Part shown: positions 52,275 to 62,500 of the stretch, in pieces
Layout of the letters: the number at the start of each line of letters is the position of its first letter
How positions within the stretch are numbered: the stretch's first letter is position 1
Assembly (NCBI RefSeq): GCF_023822025.1
Contig: NZ_CP082909.1
Span: forward strand, 1 to 64,000
DNA length: 64,000 nt
Direction of reading: 5' to 3'
Source: Endozoicomonas sp. 4G
Lineage (GTDB): Bacteria; Pseudomonadota; Gammaproteobacteria; Pseudomonadales; Endozoicomonadaceae
The notes under the pieces: model-generated
Told to the model about the DNA's origin: nothing
Databases searched by the model: none
The model's input: the letters and a program-made list of their open reading frames with translations, nothing else
Translations under genes and position numbers: made by a program

Positions 52275-53419
52275 CCGGTCAGGATTTTGTTCGCCAGCTG
52301 GATGAAGGACAGGGCTTTCACAAGGCACAGGACTGGTCAGAGCGTTTGCATATCGACTTTATGCTGGCCGGTTTTCTGGCGCTTGTCTGTGGCGCTGGTC
52401 TGTTTGTTTTGTACAGTGCCAGTGGCCAGGATATGGGCATTGTCATTCGACAGGCTGTCTATATGCTCATTGGCTTTGTTGGCATGATCATCATCGCCCA
52501 GGTTTCGCCTCGACTGCTGATGCGTCTGTCACCCTGGATATACATGGCAGGTGTCGTGCTCTTGATCGCTGTGCTGGTGGCGGGGATTCACTCCAAGGGA
52601 GCACAACGCTGGATTCAACTGCCTTTTATCCGTTTTCAGCCTTCTGAAATCATCAAGCTGATTATGCCGATTGTGGTGGCAACTTATCTTTCAAAACGGC
52701 AGCTGCCGCCTTCTTTGAAAGATATTGTGGTGGCACTGACCCTGATTGCGATTCCGGTGGTACTGATTGCCAGGCAGCCCGACTTGGGAACCTCACTGCT
52801 GATCGGTGCTTCAGGTCTGTTTGTATTACTGTTGGCCGGGTTGAGAAAACGACTGATTTTTTCTGCGCTGATGCTGGCCCTTCCTTCTATCTGGGGCTTC
52901 TGGCATTTTGTTATGCTCAATTATCAGAAGCAGCGGGTATTGACTTTTCTCAATCCCCAGAGTGATCCCTGGGGGGCGGGCTGGAATATTATCCAGTCAA
53001 AAATTGCCATAGGATCGGGCGGTCTGTACGGGAAAGGCTGGCTTTTGGGAACCCAGTCACACCTGGACTTTCTGCCGGAAAGTCATACTGACTTTATTAT
53101 CGCAGTGCTGGCCGAAGAGTTTGGTCTGATGGGCTGTCTGGTGTTACTGGCACTGTATGCGCTGATTATTGGTCGAGGATTGTTTATAACACTCAAGGCC
53201 CAGACTCTGTTTGACCGACTGCTGGCAGGTAGTATTACCCTGACGTTTTTTGTCTACATCTTCGTTAATCTGGGTATGGTGAGTGGCCTGCTGCCGGTGG
53301 TAGGGGTGCCTCTGCCTCTGGTGAGTCGCGGCGGCACCTCACTGGCTACCCTGATGGCGGGCTTTGGTTTATTGATGTCGATACATACCCACAAAACATT
53401 CCTGGGGCAAAGTCGATAA
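52271..53419 (+). CDS. mrdB: Rod-shape glycosyltransferase RodA
   Basis: A 382-residue SEDS protein with about ten membrane helices. The catalytic/PBP-binding signature includes GAQRWIQLPFIRFQPSE and WLLGTQSHLDFLPESHTDFI. It polymerises glycan chains with PBP2. The four-base overlap with mrdA indicates one operon, and the C-terminus VSRGGTSLATLMAGFGLL is characteristic. Confidence 0.95.
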   Translation: MTGQDFVRQLDEGQGFHKAQDWSERLHIDFMLAGFLALVCGAGLFVLYSASGQDMGIVIRQAVYMLIGFVGMIIIAQVSPRLLMRLSPWIYMAGVVLLIAVLVAGIHSKGAQRWIQLPFIRFQPSEIIKLIMPIVVATYLSKRQLPPSLKDIVVALTLIAIPVVLIARQPDLGTSLLIGASGLFVLLLAGLRKRLIFSALMLALPSIWGFWHFVMLNYQKQRVLTFLNPQSDPWGAGWNIIQSKIAIGSGGLYGKGWLLGTQSHLDFLPESHTDFIIAVLAEEFGLMGCLVLLALYALIIGRGLFITLKAQTLFDRLLAGSITLTFFVYIFVNLGMVSGLLPVVGVPLPLVSRGGTSLATLMAGFGLLMSIHTHKTFLGQSR

Positions 53420-53550
53420 CATTTCTCTGCTGACAAAGTTATTACACAGCTACGGTAGTTGTCTCTTCACGACTGCGGTAAAGTAGGCATTATCCCCTAT
53501 GGAGTTCTATCAGCTAACCGCGTTCACCAGAGTAGTAGCAGGGAGGATTT

Positions 53551-54648
53551 ATGGCCTTAAGGGTAAAAACATGTTTAAAACTGCCGCCATTTCGACTCAT
53601 AACGGCAGGTGTATTATTCAGCGGTTGTCTTTTAACAGGATCGGTGCTGGCCGATGCTGCAAAAAGCACAGTCGATGATCAGCCTGATTATTCGCTTCAG
53701 CCGGAAGTGAAGGCGTTTATTGATGAGTTGGTGAAGGAGGAAAATTTCTCTCGTCAGGAACTGGAGGATATTCTGGCCAAGGCGAACAAGTCTGACAGAG
53801 TACTTGAGTTGATCAGCGCACCTGCTGAGAAGCGTCTGGAGTGGAAAGACTACCGAAAGATTTTCATGACTGAGAAGCGGGTAGATCTGGGTGTGACCTT
53901 CTGGGAGGCGCATGAGAAAACGCTGTCCAGAGTTGAAAAAGAATACGGTGTACCAGCCCATGTCATTGTCGCCATCATCGGTGTCGAAACTTACTACGGT
54001 CGTCAAACAGGCGGGTTCAAGGTGCTTGATGCGCTTTCTACTCTGAGCTTTGATTATCCTCCGCGCAGCAAGTTTTTCACTAAGCAGTTGAAAGAGTTCC
54101 TGATTCTGACCCGTGAACAACAACTGGATGTGTCAGATTTAACCGGCTCTTATGCTGGAGCCATGGGTATACCCCAGTTTATGCCCTCCAGTTACAGGGC
54201 TTATGCCGTGGATTATACCGGTGATGGCCAGTCCAATATCTGGCAACAGGAAGAAGACGCCATTGCCAGTGTTGCCAACTATCTCAGTGAAAATGGCTGG
54301 AGGGCCGGGAGGCCGATTGTCAGCGAGGCAAAGGTCACCGGAAACCAATTTGAGAAAGCAGTGTCTGATTCTGTCAGGCCGAAAAAAACGCTCAAGCAGC
54401 TGGAAAGTTCGGGTTGGCGTCCGGTAGCTGCTTTGCCAGAATCTGCCAAGGCAGCAGCCATCAAGCTGGAAGGTGACAAGGGGCCAGAATACTGGCTGGG
54501 AATGCATAACTTTTATGTTATTACGACTTATAACCGCAGCAAGCTTTACGCAATGGCCGTTTATCAACTGGCAACAGATGTAAAAACCAGCTATAACACA
54601 TCTGCGTCGAAGTCAGCGAAGACATTGGCCGGGAAGTCGTCTAACTAG
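53551..54648 (+). CDS. mltB: Lytic transglycosylase B (MltB-like)
   Basis: A 365-residue enzyme. A signal sequence (ITAGVLFSGCLLTGSVLADA) may carry a weak lipobox at SGC. VPAHVIVAIIGVETYYGRQT contains the catalytic Glu, and SYAGAMGIPQFMPSSYRAY is the substrate-site signature of family 3 transglycosylases. It cleaves murein glycan. The 131-base gap upstream holds no hairpin and may include its promoter. Confidence 0.9.
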   Translation: MALRVKTCLKLPPFRLITAGVLFSGCLLTGSVLADAAKSTVDDQPDYSLQPEVKAFIDELVKEENFSRQELEDILAKANKSDRVLELISAPAEKRLEWKDYRKIFMTEKRVDLGVTFWEAHEKTLSRVEKEYGVPAHVIVAIIGVETYYGRQTGGFKVLDALSTLSFDYPPRSKFFTKQLKEFLILTREQQLDVSDLTGSYAGAMGIPQFMPSSYRAYAVDYTGDGQSNIWQQEEDAIASVANYLSENGWRAGRPIVSEAKVTGNQFEKAVSDSVRPKKTLKQLESSGWRPVAALPESAKAAAIKLEGDKGPEYWLGMHNFYVITTYNRSKLYAMAVYQLATDVKTSYNTSASKSAKTLAGKSSN

Positions 54649-54680
54649 TGCAGCCAAGCCTTGATAGCCGTACAGCCCCT

Positions 54681-54705
54681 CGTTCCCACGCTCTGCGTGG
54701 GAATG
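54681..54705. repeat. Dispersed palindromic element (REP-like)
   Basis: CGTTCCCACGC-tct-GCGTGGGAATG is a perfect-stem palindrome of a type widespread in gammaproteobacterial intergenic spacers. A second copy, with one change, lies at 59330-59354. It is neutral filler between mltB and rlpA. Confidence 0.7.
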
Positions 54706-54800
54706 CTACCTCTCCTGAAAAACGGACTCTACAGCACGAGATGGTATGGGTGCCATTGATAGAGGGAACCCATCAATTACATTGAAGCCGTACACTAGCT

Positions 54801-55610
54801 ATGAAACTGATATTGAACACAAAATCCATCTCAGGAAGCTTTCTGGGGCTGACCCTTCTGCTGTTAAGTGGATGTGTCACCATTGAGGATGGCCCGCCCA
54901 AAGAGAAAAGGGATGTCAGCCAGATCCCTGATGCCATTCCGGTCACTCACGACGGTCAGTTTAAGGATTCTCCCTATGAACTTAATGGCGTAACCTATAC
55001 CCCAATGGAAACTGCCAAAGGCTATGAGGAAGAAGGCGTGGCCTCATGGTACGGCACCAAATTTCATGGCAAGCAGACAGCCAACGGTGAAGTTTACGAC
55101 CTCTATGGAATGACAGCTGCCCACAAGACTTTGCCTTTGCCTTCCTACGTCAAGGTGACTAACCGTCAAAATGGCAAGTCAGTGGTACTGCGGGTGAACG
55201 ACCGTGGACCTTTCCATGGTGATCGAATTATTGATCTTACCTATGCAGCTGCCGTTAAGCTGGGGTTCGCCAATACCGGGGTTGCTAATGTGCTGGTAGA
55301 AGGGATTGATGTGAAATCCTTTGCTGCCGTCAAAACTGCTGAAGACGATAATCAACAGCTCTTTGTGCAACTGGCTGCACTGAAGAATTACCACTATGCT
55401 CAGGTCTTGCGTCGGCAGGTGGCTGAAACCATAGGCAGCGATATCAAGGTAGTGAAGGGGGAAGAGCAGCCCGACCCTTATTATCGAGTTCGGATTGGGC
55501 CGGTGCAAACTCCCGAGCACCTGGAAGAACTCCTTGATAAGCTGGATGAAGGTGATTTTGACGTGCCGTACCTGGTTTATGAAGAGGTCACTGATGCTGC
55601 CGGTGAGTAG
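54801..55610 (+). CDS. rlpA: Rare lipoprotein A
   Basis: A 269-residue lipoprotein: lipobox LLSGCV, double-psi beta-barrel with GVASWYGTKFHGKQTANGE and VVLRVNDRGPFHGDRIIDLT, and a SPOR domain at the end (LFVQLAALKNYHYAQVLRRQ). It acts as a lytic transglycosylase on denuded glycan at septa. Order with mltB and dacA is conserved. Confidence 0.92.
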   Translation: MKLILNTKSISGSFLGLTLLLLSGCVTIEDGPPKEKRDVSQIPDAIPVTHDGQFKDSPYELNGVTYTPMETAKGYEEEGVASWYGTKFHGKQTANGEVYDLYGMTAAHKTLPLPSYVKVTNRQNGKSVVLRVNDRGPFHGDRIIDLTYAAAVKLGFANTGVANVLVEGIDVKSFAAVKTAEDDNQQLFVQLAALKNYHYAQVLRRQVAETIGSDIKVVKGEEQPDPYYRVRIGPVQTPEHLEELLDKLDEGDFDVPYLVYEEVTDAAGE

Positions 55611-55677
55611 TGCCGTATCAGACTGACCTTGACCCACCAGTCAATAAACATATTACATTCTATTTTCAAAGCTTCTC

Positions 55678-55706
55678 TTAAACTCATGAGTCGGTAACAT
55701 TATAAT
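55678..55706 (+). promoter_or_regulatory. Putative dacA promoter
   Basis: TTAAAC (55678-55683), 17 bases, TATAAT (55701-55706), and the same downstream gcccgac as before proA. It lies 37 bases before the dacA ATG. Confidence 0.5.
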
Positions 55707-55742
55707 GCCCGACAACCGTGAATTTCAGAGCTAATTTCTACA

Positions 55743-56960
55743 ATGATCAAACGATTAAATCCTGTCCGGGTCAGCCAGGGACGACTGAAAAGGTTGGCTG
55801 GGTGGGCCTGTATGCTGTTTATTCTGGCGACCGGAGCAGCTCAGGCTCAGGCTGCCGCCCTCATTCCTGCCGCCCCCAAGGTGGCTGCCAGCAGTTATAT
55901 TTTGATGGATGCTGACAGCGGAGAAATTCTGGCTGCTGGGAATCCCGATGAAACCCTCCATCCTGCCAGTCTGACCAAACTGATGACCGCTTACATCGCC
56001 GAGGTGGAGCTGGCGGCTGGCAATATTCATCGTGATGATGAGGTGCTGATCAGCGAAAAAGCCTGGAAAATGGGCGGCTCCACCATGTTTATAGAAGTGG
56101 GTGAGCGGGTTCCGGTACAGGAACTGTTGAAAGGTATTATTATTGTCTCCGGTAACGATGCCAGTGTCGCCATAGCGGAGCATATTGCTGGCGGTGAAGA
56201 CGCCTTTGCCCAGCTGATGAACAACACAGCCAGACGACTGGGGATGATTAACTCCCATTTTGTCAATGCCTCAGGCTGGCCTGCGTCTGACCACTATTCC
56301 ACTGCGAGGGATCTTGCGATACTGTCTCGTCATATCGTCAATGATTACCCGGAGTACTATCAGCTCTACGCTCAAAAGTATTATCAGTACGGTGTTGACA
56401 AGAAAACCGGCAAGCCATTGCGTCGCCAGGCTAACCGCAACAGTCTGCTGTGGAGTAACCCAGATGTTGACGGCCTGAAGACCGGGCATATTGAAGCCAG
56501 TGGCTACGGTCTGGCGGCAACCGCAAAACGCGAGGGGCGTCGTTTAATTACCGTTGTCCTGGGTGCCAAGAGTGAGAAACAGCGTGCTGCCGAAGCCCAG
56601 AAACTGCTGACCTATGGCTTCCGTTTCTTCGAGAACGTGGATGTCAAAAAAGGTGGCGTAACGCTTGAAACAGTACCGGTCTGGAAAGGTAAACAGAATC
56701 AGGTCGACGTAGCCATCGACGATGACCTGATTGTCACAGTACCCAGAGGTACGGGTAAGAAACTGAAAGCGACGCTGGATATTGATCCAATGATTGAAGC
56801 GCCTGTTGAGGCTGGCCAACAGCTGGGTACTCTGAAAGTGACGATTGATGATGAAATCGTCAAAGAAGTCCCACTGAGAGCACAAACCGCAATAGAGCGT
56901 GCCGGTTTCTTTAAACGACTGTGGGATAGCATCAGGCTGTTCATTAAAGGACTGTTCTGA
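55743..56960 (+). CDS. dacA: D-Ala-D-Ala carboxypeptidase (PBP5/6)
   Basis: A 405-residue enzyme. A signal sequence is followed by PASLTKLMTAY (SxxK), VSGNDASVAIA (SxN) and DGLKTGHIEASGYG (KTG). The C-terminal domain and the amphipathic end helix (RLWDSIRLFIKGLF) tether it to the inner membrane. It trims pentapeptides. A terminator-like hairpin follows at once. Confidence 0.95.
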   Translation: MIKRLNPVRVSQGRLKRLAGWACMLFILATGAAQAQAAALIPAAPKVAASSYILMDADSGEILAAGNPDETLHPASLTKLMTAYIAEVELAAGNIHRDDEVLISEKAWKMGGSTMFIEVGERVPVQELLKGIIIVSGNDASVAIAEHIAGGEDAFAQLMNNTARRLGMINSHFVNASGWPASDHYSTARDLAILSRHIVNDYPEYYQLYAQKYYQYGVDKKTGKPLRRQANRNSLLWSNPDVDGLKTGHIEASGYGLAATAKREGRRLITVVLGAKSEKQRAAEAQKLLTYGFRFFENVDVKKGGVTLETVPVWKGKQNQVDVAIDDDLIVTVPRGTGKKLKATLDIDPMIEAPVEAGQQLGTLKVTIDDEIVKEVPLRAQTAIERAGFFKRLWDSIRLFIKGLF

Positions 56961-56982
56961 GCATTTGGCTAAAGTGAAACAC

Positions 56983-57014
56983 AAATACCTTCAGACCCAA
57001 GCCTGAAGGTATTT
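56983..57014 (+). terminator. Terminator after dacA
   Basis: AAATACCTTCAG (56983-56994) pairs perfectly with CTGAAGGTATTT (57003-57014) over an eight-base loop. T-rich bases follow. It separates dacA from ybeD-lipB-lipA. Confidence 0.75.
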
Positions 57015-57035
57015 CATTTATAGACAGTGTAAAAA

Positions 57036-57302
57036 ATGACCGATCAACCAGCGCCAAAAATTGAATTTCCCTGCGATTACGAGATCCGTATTGTCGGCAA
57101 TGCCGCCCCGGATTTTCAGGAAGCGGTCTGCGCTATCGTCAGGCAGCACGCCCCGGATTACGATGGCAACTTCCGGCTGAAAGAGAGCCGTACCGGCAAA
57201 TACACATCAGTTATGGTGACGATCCGGGCCACCGGGGAACCTCAGCTGAAAGCGATCTTCGAAGACCTGAAAGCCACTGGCCGGGTACAAATGGTACTTT
57301 GA
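57036..57302 (+). CDS. ybeD: DUF493 protein YbeD
   Basis: An 88-residue protein, [20 protein letters not shown], with [20 protein letters not shown], the ybeD pattern with an alpha-beta ACT-like fold. It is linked by gene order to lipB. Its function is unknown. The lipB ATG overlaps its stop. Confidence 0.93.
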   Translation: MTDQPAPKIEFPCDYEIRIVGNAAPDFQEAVCAIVRQHAPDYDGNFRLKESRTGKYTSVMVTIRATGEPQLKAIFEDLKATGRVQMVL

Positions 57303-57955
57303 TGAAGCTGAACGTCCGCTACCTGGGCAGGCAGCCCTACGAGCCCGTATTCGAAGCCATGAAAGCCTTCTCTGCAGGCAGAGATGAGCAGACGGTGGAT
57401 GAATTCTGGTTGGTCGAGCACGACCCGGTCTTTACCCTGGGTCAGGCCGGTAAGCCCGAGCATGTTCTGGCTCCCGGAGATATTCCGGTGGTCAGGGTAG
57501 ACCGCGGAGGTCAGGTCACTTATCACGGCCCAGGTCAGCTGGTGGTTTATCTGTTGATGGATGTACGACGCTCAGGCAGTGGTCCCAGGAAAGTGGTGTC
57601 CGCGATTGAGAGCGCCATCATCAAAGTTCTTTCAAGTTATGGTGTCGAATCCTGCGCCCGACCCGATGCCCCCGGCGTTTATATTGATGGTGCCAAGATT
57701 GCGGCCCTGGGGCTGCGATTCCGGCAAATGAAAAGTTATCACGGTTTGAGTTTCAATCTGGATATGGATTTGGAACCGTTTGCCCGAATCAACCCCTGCG
57801 GCTACCAGGGTTTGCAGGTCACCCAGCTCAGGGAGTTTCGAAACTCGGTACAGTGGGATGAAGTGAGCAATCGCTTACTTGAGTGCCTGATGGAAGAACT
57901 TGGGTACAATGAACGAACCGATTTACCAACCGGTACAACATGGCTGAATCTATGA
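57302..57955 (+). CDS. lipB: Octanoyltransferase
   Basis: A 217-residue enzyme. [25 protein letters not shown] (catalytic Lys) and [14 protein letters not shown] (catalytic Cys) identify LipB, which transfers octanoyl from ACP to lipoyl domains. It starts at ATG 57302, one base into the ybeD stop. Confidence 0.95.
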   Translation: MKLNVRYLGRQPYEPVFEAMKAFSAGRDEQTVDEFWLVEHDPVFTLGQAGKPEHVLAPGDIPVVRVDRGGQVTYHGPGQLVVYLLMDVRRSGSGPRKVVSAIESAIIKVLSSYGVESCARPDAPGVYIDGAKIAALGLRFRQMKSYHGLSFNLDMDLEPFARINPCGYQGLQVTQLREFRNSVQWDEVSNRLLECLMEELGYNERTDLPTGTTWLNL

Positions 57956-58953
57956 CCGATAGCAACCTGATTCCAACTGTTAGCATTCAAAGTGGCGAAA
58001 AGTTTGTCAATGAAAAAGGCATCACGGCCATAAAGAATGGCATCAAAGCCAGCAATCGCTCCGATGAAGCGGTTCAGCCTTTTATGCGCAAGCCGGAGTG
58101 GTTGCGGATTAAGCCCAGGTACGGCAGCAAGTTCAAAGAGGTCAAAGGGACCGTCCATGAGCACAAACTGAGTACCGTTTGTGAAGAAGCCATGTGCCCG
58201 AACATTAATGAATGCTGGAGTTCCGGGACCGCTACCATCATGCTGATGGGCGATGTCTGTACCCGCGCCTGCCGCTTCTGTGCGGTAAATACCGGTAATC
58301 CCAAAGGCTGGCTGGATAAAGATGAGCCGGATCATACGGCCAACAGTGTTAAGCTGATGAACCTGAAATACCTGGTTCTGACTTCTGTTAACCGCGACGA
58401 TCTGGAAGACGGCGGTGCCGGTCACTATGCCGCTGTCGTAAAACGTGTGAAGGAAGTCAATCCTGAAACCGATGTTGAAGCACTGACCCCGGATTTCCTC
58501 GGCGTATTGGCTGATGTAGAAACCGTAGTCGACAGCGGTATTGCTGTTTTTGCCCAAAACGTCGAAACCGTTAAACGACTGACACATCCTGTTCGTGATC
58601 CACGTGCCAGCTATGAACAGACGCTGGATGTTCTGGCTCACTCGAAAAAATATCGTCCTGATGTACTCACCAAAACCAGCCTGATGCTGGGTTTGGGTGA
58701 AACCGAGGAAGAGATCATCGAGACCATGGACGATCTCAGGGCTATTGATTGCGATATCCTGACCCTGGGTCAGTACCTGCAACCCACCAAAAACCATTTG
58801 CCCATTGAGCGTTATGTGACGCCGGAAGAGTTTGAAAAATATCGACAGTGGGGGCTGGAAAGAGGGTTTGTTGAAGTCGTGGCCGGTGCCCTGGTGCGCT
58901 CGAGTTATCGTGCTGAGCAGGTATTGCAGAAGAATAATGTGGGTTTGGGTTAA
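57952..58953 (+). CDS. lipA: Lipoyl synthase
   Basis: A 333-residue radical-SAM enzyme. The auxiliary cluster Cys lie in [12 protein letters not shown] and the radical-SAM CTRACRFC follows. RSSYRAEQ at the end supplies the Ser ligand. It inserts two sulfurs into octanoyl chains. ATG 57952 overlaps the lipB stop, and an in-frame ATG at 57940 is the alternative. Confidence 0.95.
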   Translation: MTDSNLIPTVSIQSGEKFVNEKGITAIKNGIKASNRSDEAVQPFMRKPEWLRIKPRYGSKFKEVKGTVHEHKLSTVCEEAMCPNINECWSSGTATIMLMGDVCTRACRFCAVNTGNPKGWLDKDEPDHTANSVKLMNLKYLVLTSVNRDDLEDGGAGHYAAVVKRVKEVNPETDVEALTPDFLGVLADVETVVDSGIAVFAQNVETVKRLTHPVRDPRASYEQTLDVLAHSKKYRPDVLTKTSLMLGLGETEEEIIETMDDLRAIDCDILTLGQYLQPTKNHLPIERYVTPEEFEKYRQWGLERGFVEVVAGALVRSSYRAEQVLQKNNVGLG

Positions 58954-59023
58954 TGACTGGTAGTAAACAATCGGTCGTTAATGTTTGGTTTTGCCGATAG
59001 TTACGCCATATTTCTGCTTAATA

Positions 59024-59074
59024 ATACCCCTCCCGCTTCCCGTCAGATCAGCGCACTGCGAGGGGTTACTTTTT
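59024..59074 (+). terminator. Weak terminator after lipA
   Basis: TACCCCTC pairs with GAGGGGTTA across a long loop and is followed by cttttttc. It may end the lipA operon. Stem quality is moderate. Confidence 0.4.
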
Positions 59075-59140
59075 TCTGGACTCCTGTGACAGTCAAATCC
59101 GAGATAATTTTCCTGTCATCAGGGTGTTAATCGGCTTGCC

Positions 59141-59330
59141 CAAACCATCGGAGTTCCAGGTCAAACCATCGGAGTTCCTGAGTCAAACCATCGGAGTTCA
59201 GGGTCAAACCATCGGAGTTCTGAGTCAAACCATCGGAGTTCTGAGTCAAACCATCGGAGTTCAGGGTCAAACCATCGGAGTTCCTGAGTCAAACCATCGG
59301 AGTTCCGAGTCAAACCATTGGAGTTCCCTC
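59141..59330. repeat. Tandem array of nine 21-22 bp repeats
   Basis: The core CCATCGGAGTTC recurs about nine times, each followed by variable bases and GTCAAA. An open frame across it is a consequence of near-regular spacing and is rejected as a protein. It lies between lipA and the efflux operon. The nearby dispersed palindromes are at 59330-59354 (CGTTCCCACGC...GCGTGG) and 59406-59446 (CGTTCACCCTGAGCG...CGCTTAGGATGAACG). Confidence 0.75.
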
Positions 59331-59405
59331 GTTCCCACGCTCTGCGTGGTAATGCATACCTCACTTAACAAACTGGTACGCGCTTTCAATGTAATTGACG
59401 GGTAA

Positions 59406-59446
59406 CGTTCACCCTGAGCGCCCTTCGACTCCGCTTAGGATGAACG
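59406..59446. repeat. Second dispersed inverted repeat
   Basis: CGTTCACCCTGAGCG and CGCTTAGGATGAACG form a near-perfect stem with an 11-base loop. This family of CACCCTGAGC...GGATGAAC elements is common in gammaproteobacterial intergenic DNA. There is no gene role. Confidence 0.6.
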
Positions 59447-59550
59447 AGGGGGCTGTATGGATATCAAGGCCTGGCTGCACTAAAGGATTTCGCAAAACTC
59501 TGAAGTATGTGAACGAAGCGGGAAGTGGCCACCCAACAGTTAGCCCTCAG

Positions 59551-59577
59551 AAAAAGGCCGCTATCGCGGCCTTTTTC
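59551..59577. terminator. Bidirectional terminator
   Basis: AAAAAGGCCGC-tat-CGCGGCCTTTTT has perfect stems with A and T runs at both ends, three bases beyond the efflux-pump stop. It ends the leftward efflux operon and any rightward read-through. Confidence 0.85.
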
Positions 59578-59579
59578 CA

Positions 59580-62500
59580 TCAGATGTTTGAGCTAAAAGT
59601 GGCTCCACCCCCTCGTCTTTCCTGAAGCCAGCTTTTGAGATCATGCCCAACCCCAATCAGGCAGGGAATAATCGCCAGAGTGATAAAAGTGGCAAAGAGA
59701 ATACCAAAGCCCAGTGAAATCGCCATGGGGATGACCATCTGAGCTTCCCGGGAGGTCTCGAAAATCATCGGGGCTAAGCCACCAAAGGTGGTCAGTGTCG
59801 TTAGAATAATGGGGCGGAATCGTCGGGTTGCGGCCTGGGTAATCGCTGCTCGCCAATCTTTGCCATCCTTTCTGTGTTTGTTGTAGGTAGTGAGTAGAAT
59901 AAGACTGTCGTTCACCACAACACCACAGAGCGCCACGACGCCCATAAAACTGATCATACTCAGGGTGTGGCCCAGAATCATATGACCCAGGAACGCGCCC
60001 ACCAGTCCAAAAGGAATGGCTGCCATGACCAGCAGCGGCTGAGTAAAGCTCTGGAAAGGTATCGCCAGCAGAGCGTAGATCAGCAGCATGGCCAGCAGGC
60101 TTGAGTTTAACAGTGCGCTCATGCTTCTTTTCGCATGTTTCTGGTCTCCTCCCAGGGTGATTTGCAGTCCCGGATATTTTGCCTTGAGCACGTCAAACAC
60201 ATGGTTTTCCAAAGAGCTGATGACCTGCGGTGTCGAGCCTCTCGGGTTCACTTCTGCAGTAATATCAACGGTTCTATTGCCATCCCTGCGGATGACGCTT
60301 GACGGTGCAATACTGTTGCCAATGGCTGCAACACGGGTCAGGGGAATATAGCTGCCGTCGTCAGTACGGATCATCATATTGAGAAGGTCCGCTTCACTCT
60401 GCCTCAGCCCTTCGTTCAACATAACTTTTACTGAGACTTCGTTCCTTCCATCCTGTTGTTTTATAGCCGTCACACCAAAGAGGGCATTGCGCAACTGTTG
60501 TGAAATATCATCGGCAGTGAGTCCCAGGGCCATGCCTTCTTCACTGATACGGATATCCAGCTGAGGATTGCCACTGGCGAAACTGCTGGAAATATCCGTG
60601 ACGCCGCTAAACTGCTCGAGTTGCCCTGAGAGGGATTCACTGGCCTGCTGAAGAACCGTTGTGTCCGTGTGGCTAAGTTCAACGGTCAGGGCCGGATCAC
60701 CTCCCGGACCATGGCCGGTGGTACTGTAACTGATGCTCAGCAGGTCGGTCAGTTCGCCATTGGCTTCCCGCCACAGGTTGGCGACTTCCGCCGTATTGAT
60801 CGGGCGAACATTATGAGCTGTCAGGTTCATAGAAACTCTGATCATGTCGTTATCAATCATGGTGGTGATACCGCTAACCAGTTGATCACCGCCATTTTCT
60901 CTGGCCACTTTCTGAGCGCCCGCTTCAATAATGGCCAGTGTTTCCCTGATTTTGCTTTCCGGACTGCCGTATGGATGAACCGCAGTGACCCTGACAAAGT
61001 TGGCATCGGTTCTGGGCATCAGATAAAAGCCCAGCCTGCCACTGGCCTGCCAGGCTCCCACCAGTACGACAATGGCCAGGGCAACGGACAGTGACAGGTA
61101 TTTTCGATCGAGAACGCTGTTTAGCGCCGGCTTGTATTTTGTCTCTATAAAAGACGTTAATCGTTTATCAACACTTTGCTGAAGGTTGTCCAGTCGCTGC
61201 CCAATCTTACCTTTTGGCTTGTCTTTGCTTTGCCCCAGGTGGGCGGGGAGAATAAACAGGGCCTCGATCCAGGAGATGGCAAATACGCTGATGACTACTA
61301 ACGGAGTCGCCTGATGCAGTTTACCCAACATGCCGGGCAGAGTGAGAATCGGCAGAAAGGCCACCATATTGGTCAGGATACTGAACGTCAGTGGTACGGC
61401 GACATCCCTGGCCCCGAGAATCGCAGCCCTGGAAAAGCCCATTCCTTCCTGACGACGGTGGTAGATGTTTTCACCGGCAATAATGGCATCATCCACCACA
61501 ATCCCAAGGGCGATGATAAAGGCAAACATGGAAATAATGTTGATAGAAACATCCATTCCGGGCAGCAACAGCATAGCGCCCAGGAAGGACGTCGGAATTC
61601 CCATAGTGACCCAGAACGCCAGACGGTACTCCAGAAACAAGCTCAGCAGCACCAGTACCAGCAACAGCCCCAGGAAGGCATTTTTCAGCAACAGATCCAT
61701 CTGGTTCTTGAAGTTTACCGAGTCATCGTCGGTGATCGCGATGCTGACTCCGGGAGGCAATTGCGCCTGTATTTCAGGAAGAATGGCTCTTACGGTATCC
61801 GATACCCCGATGGGGGTTTGGTCACCGATACGGTAAACGGTGAGTCCGGCGGCCAGGTGGCCGTTATAACGGGCTTCCATACCATCGTCGTCGAAATCAT
61901 TAGTGAGTTTGGCGATGTCGCCTAATGTCAGTATGCTGCCACTGGGCAATGTTTTGATCGGAACATCACGGAAAGCGTCAGCCTGTTCACGACGTTCCTG
62001 CACCCGGACGCTGATGTCGCCTCCGGTGGCATTAATTTCTCCGGAGGTTTGATCAAAAGCGTGATGGCTGATGGCGTCAGAGACTTCCTCCAGAGTCAAT
62101 TCGTAGCGCTGCAGCTGGTCTTGATCAAGACTGACCCGGATCTCATGTCCGGGCGCCAGATCCAGTTCAACCTGAGTGAGTCCGGGATCTTGTAGAAAAC
62201 GGTCGCGGACGTTTTCTGTAACGGTGCGCAAAATGCGCTTATCGACATCACCGTAGATCATGATTTCCATGACCTCTTTTTTACGGCTGAGCACGGTTAT
62301 CCGGGGTTTTTCCGAGTCTTTAGGCAACGTGCTGAGTCGGTTCACTGCCTGATCGATTTCCTGAAGTAACTGGTTGGCATCATGCCCTTCGATCACACTG
62401 ACGTAGATTGCGGCTGAACCTGAAACGGACCTTGAGTGGATCTCATCAATGCCTTCAATGCCCCGAATGGCATTTTCAACCGGTAACACAATACCTAGGT

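Noticed and set aside
59124-59405. Plus-strand ORF over the tandem repeats after lipA
   Set aside because: It is composed of repeated SQTIGV/KPSEF peptides that follow from the DNA repeat, with no ribosome site and a frame that changes meaning between copies.
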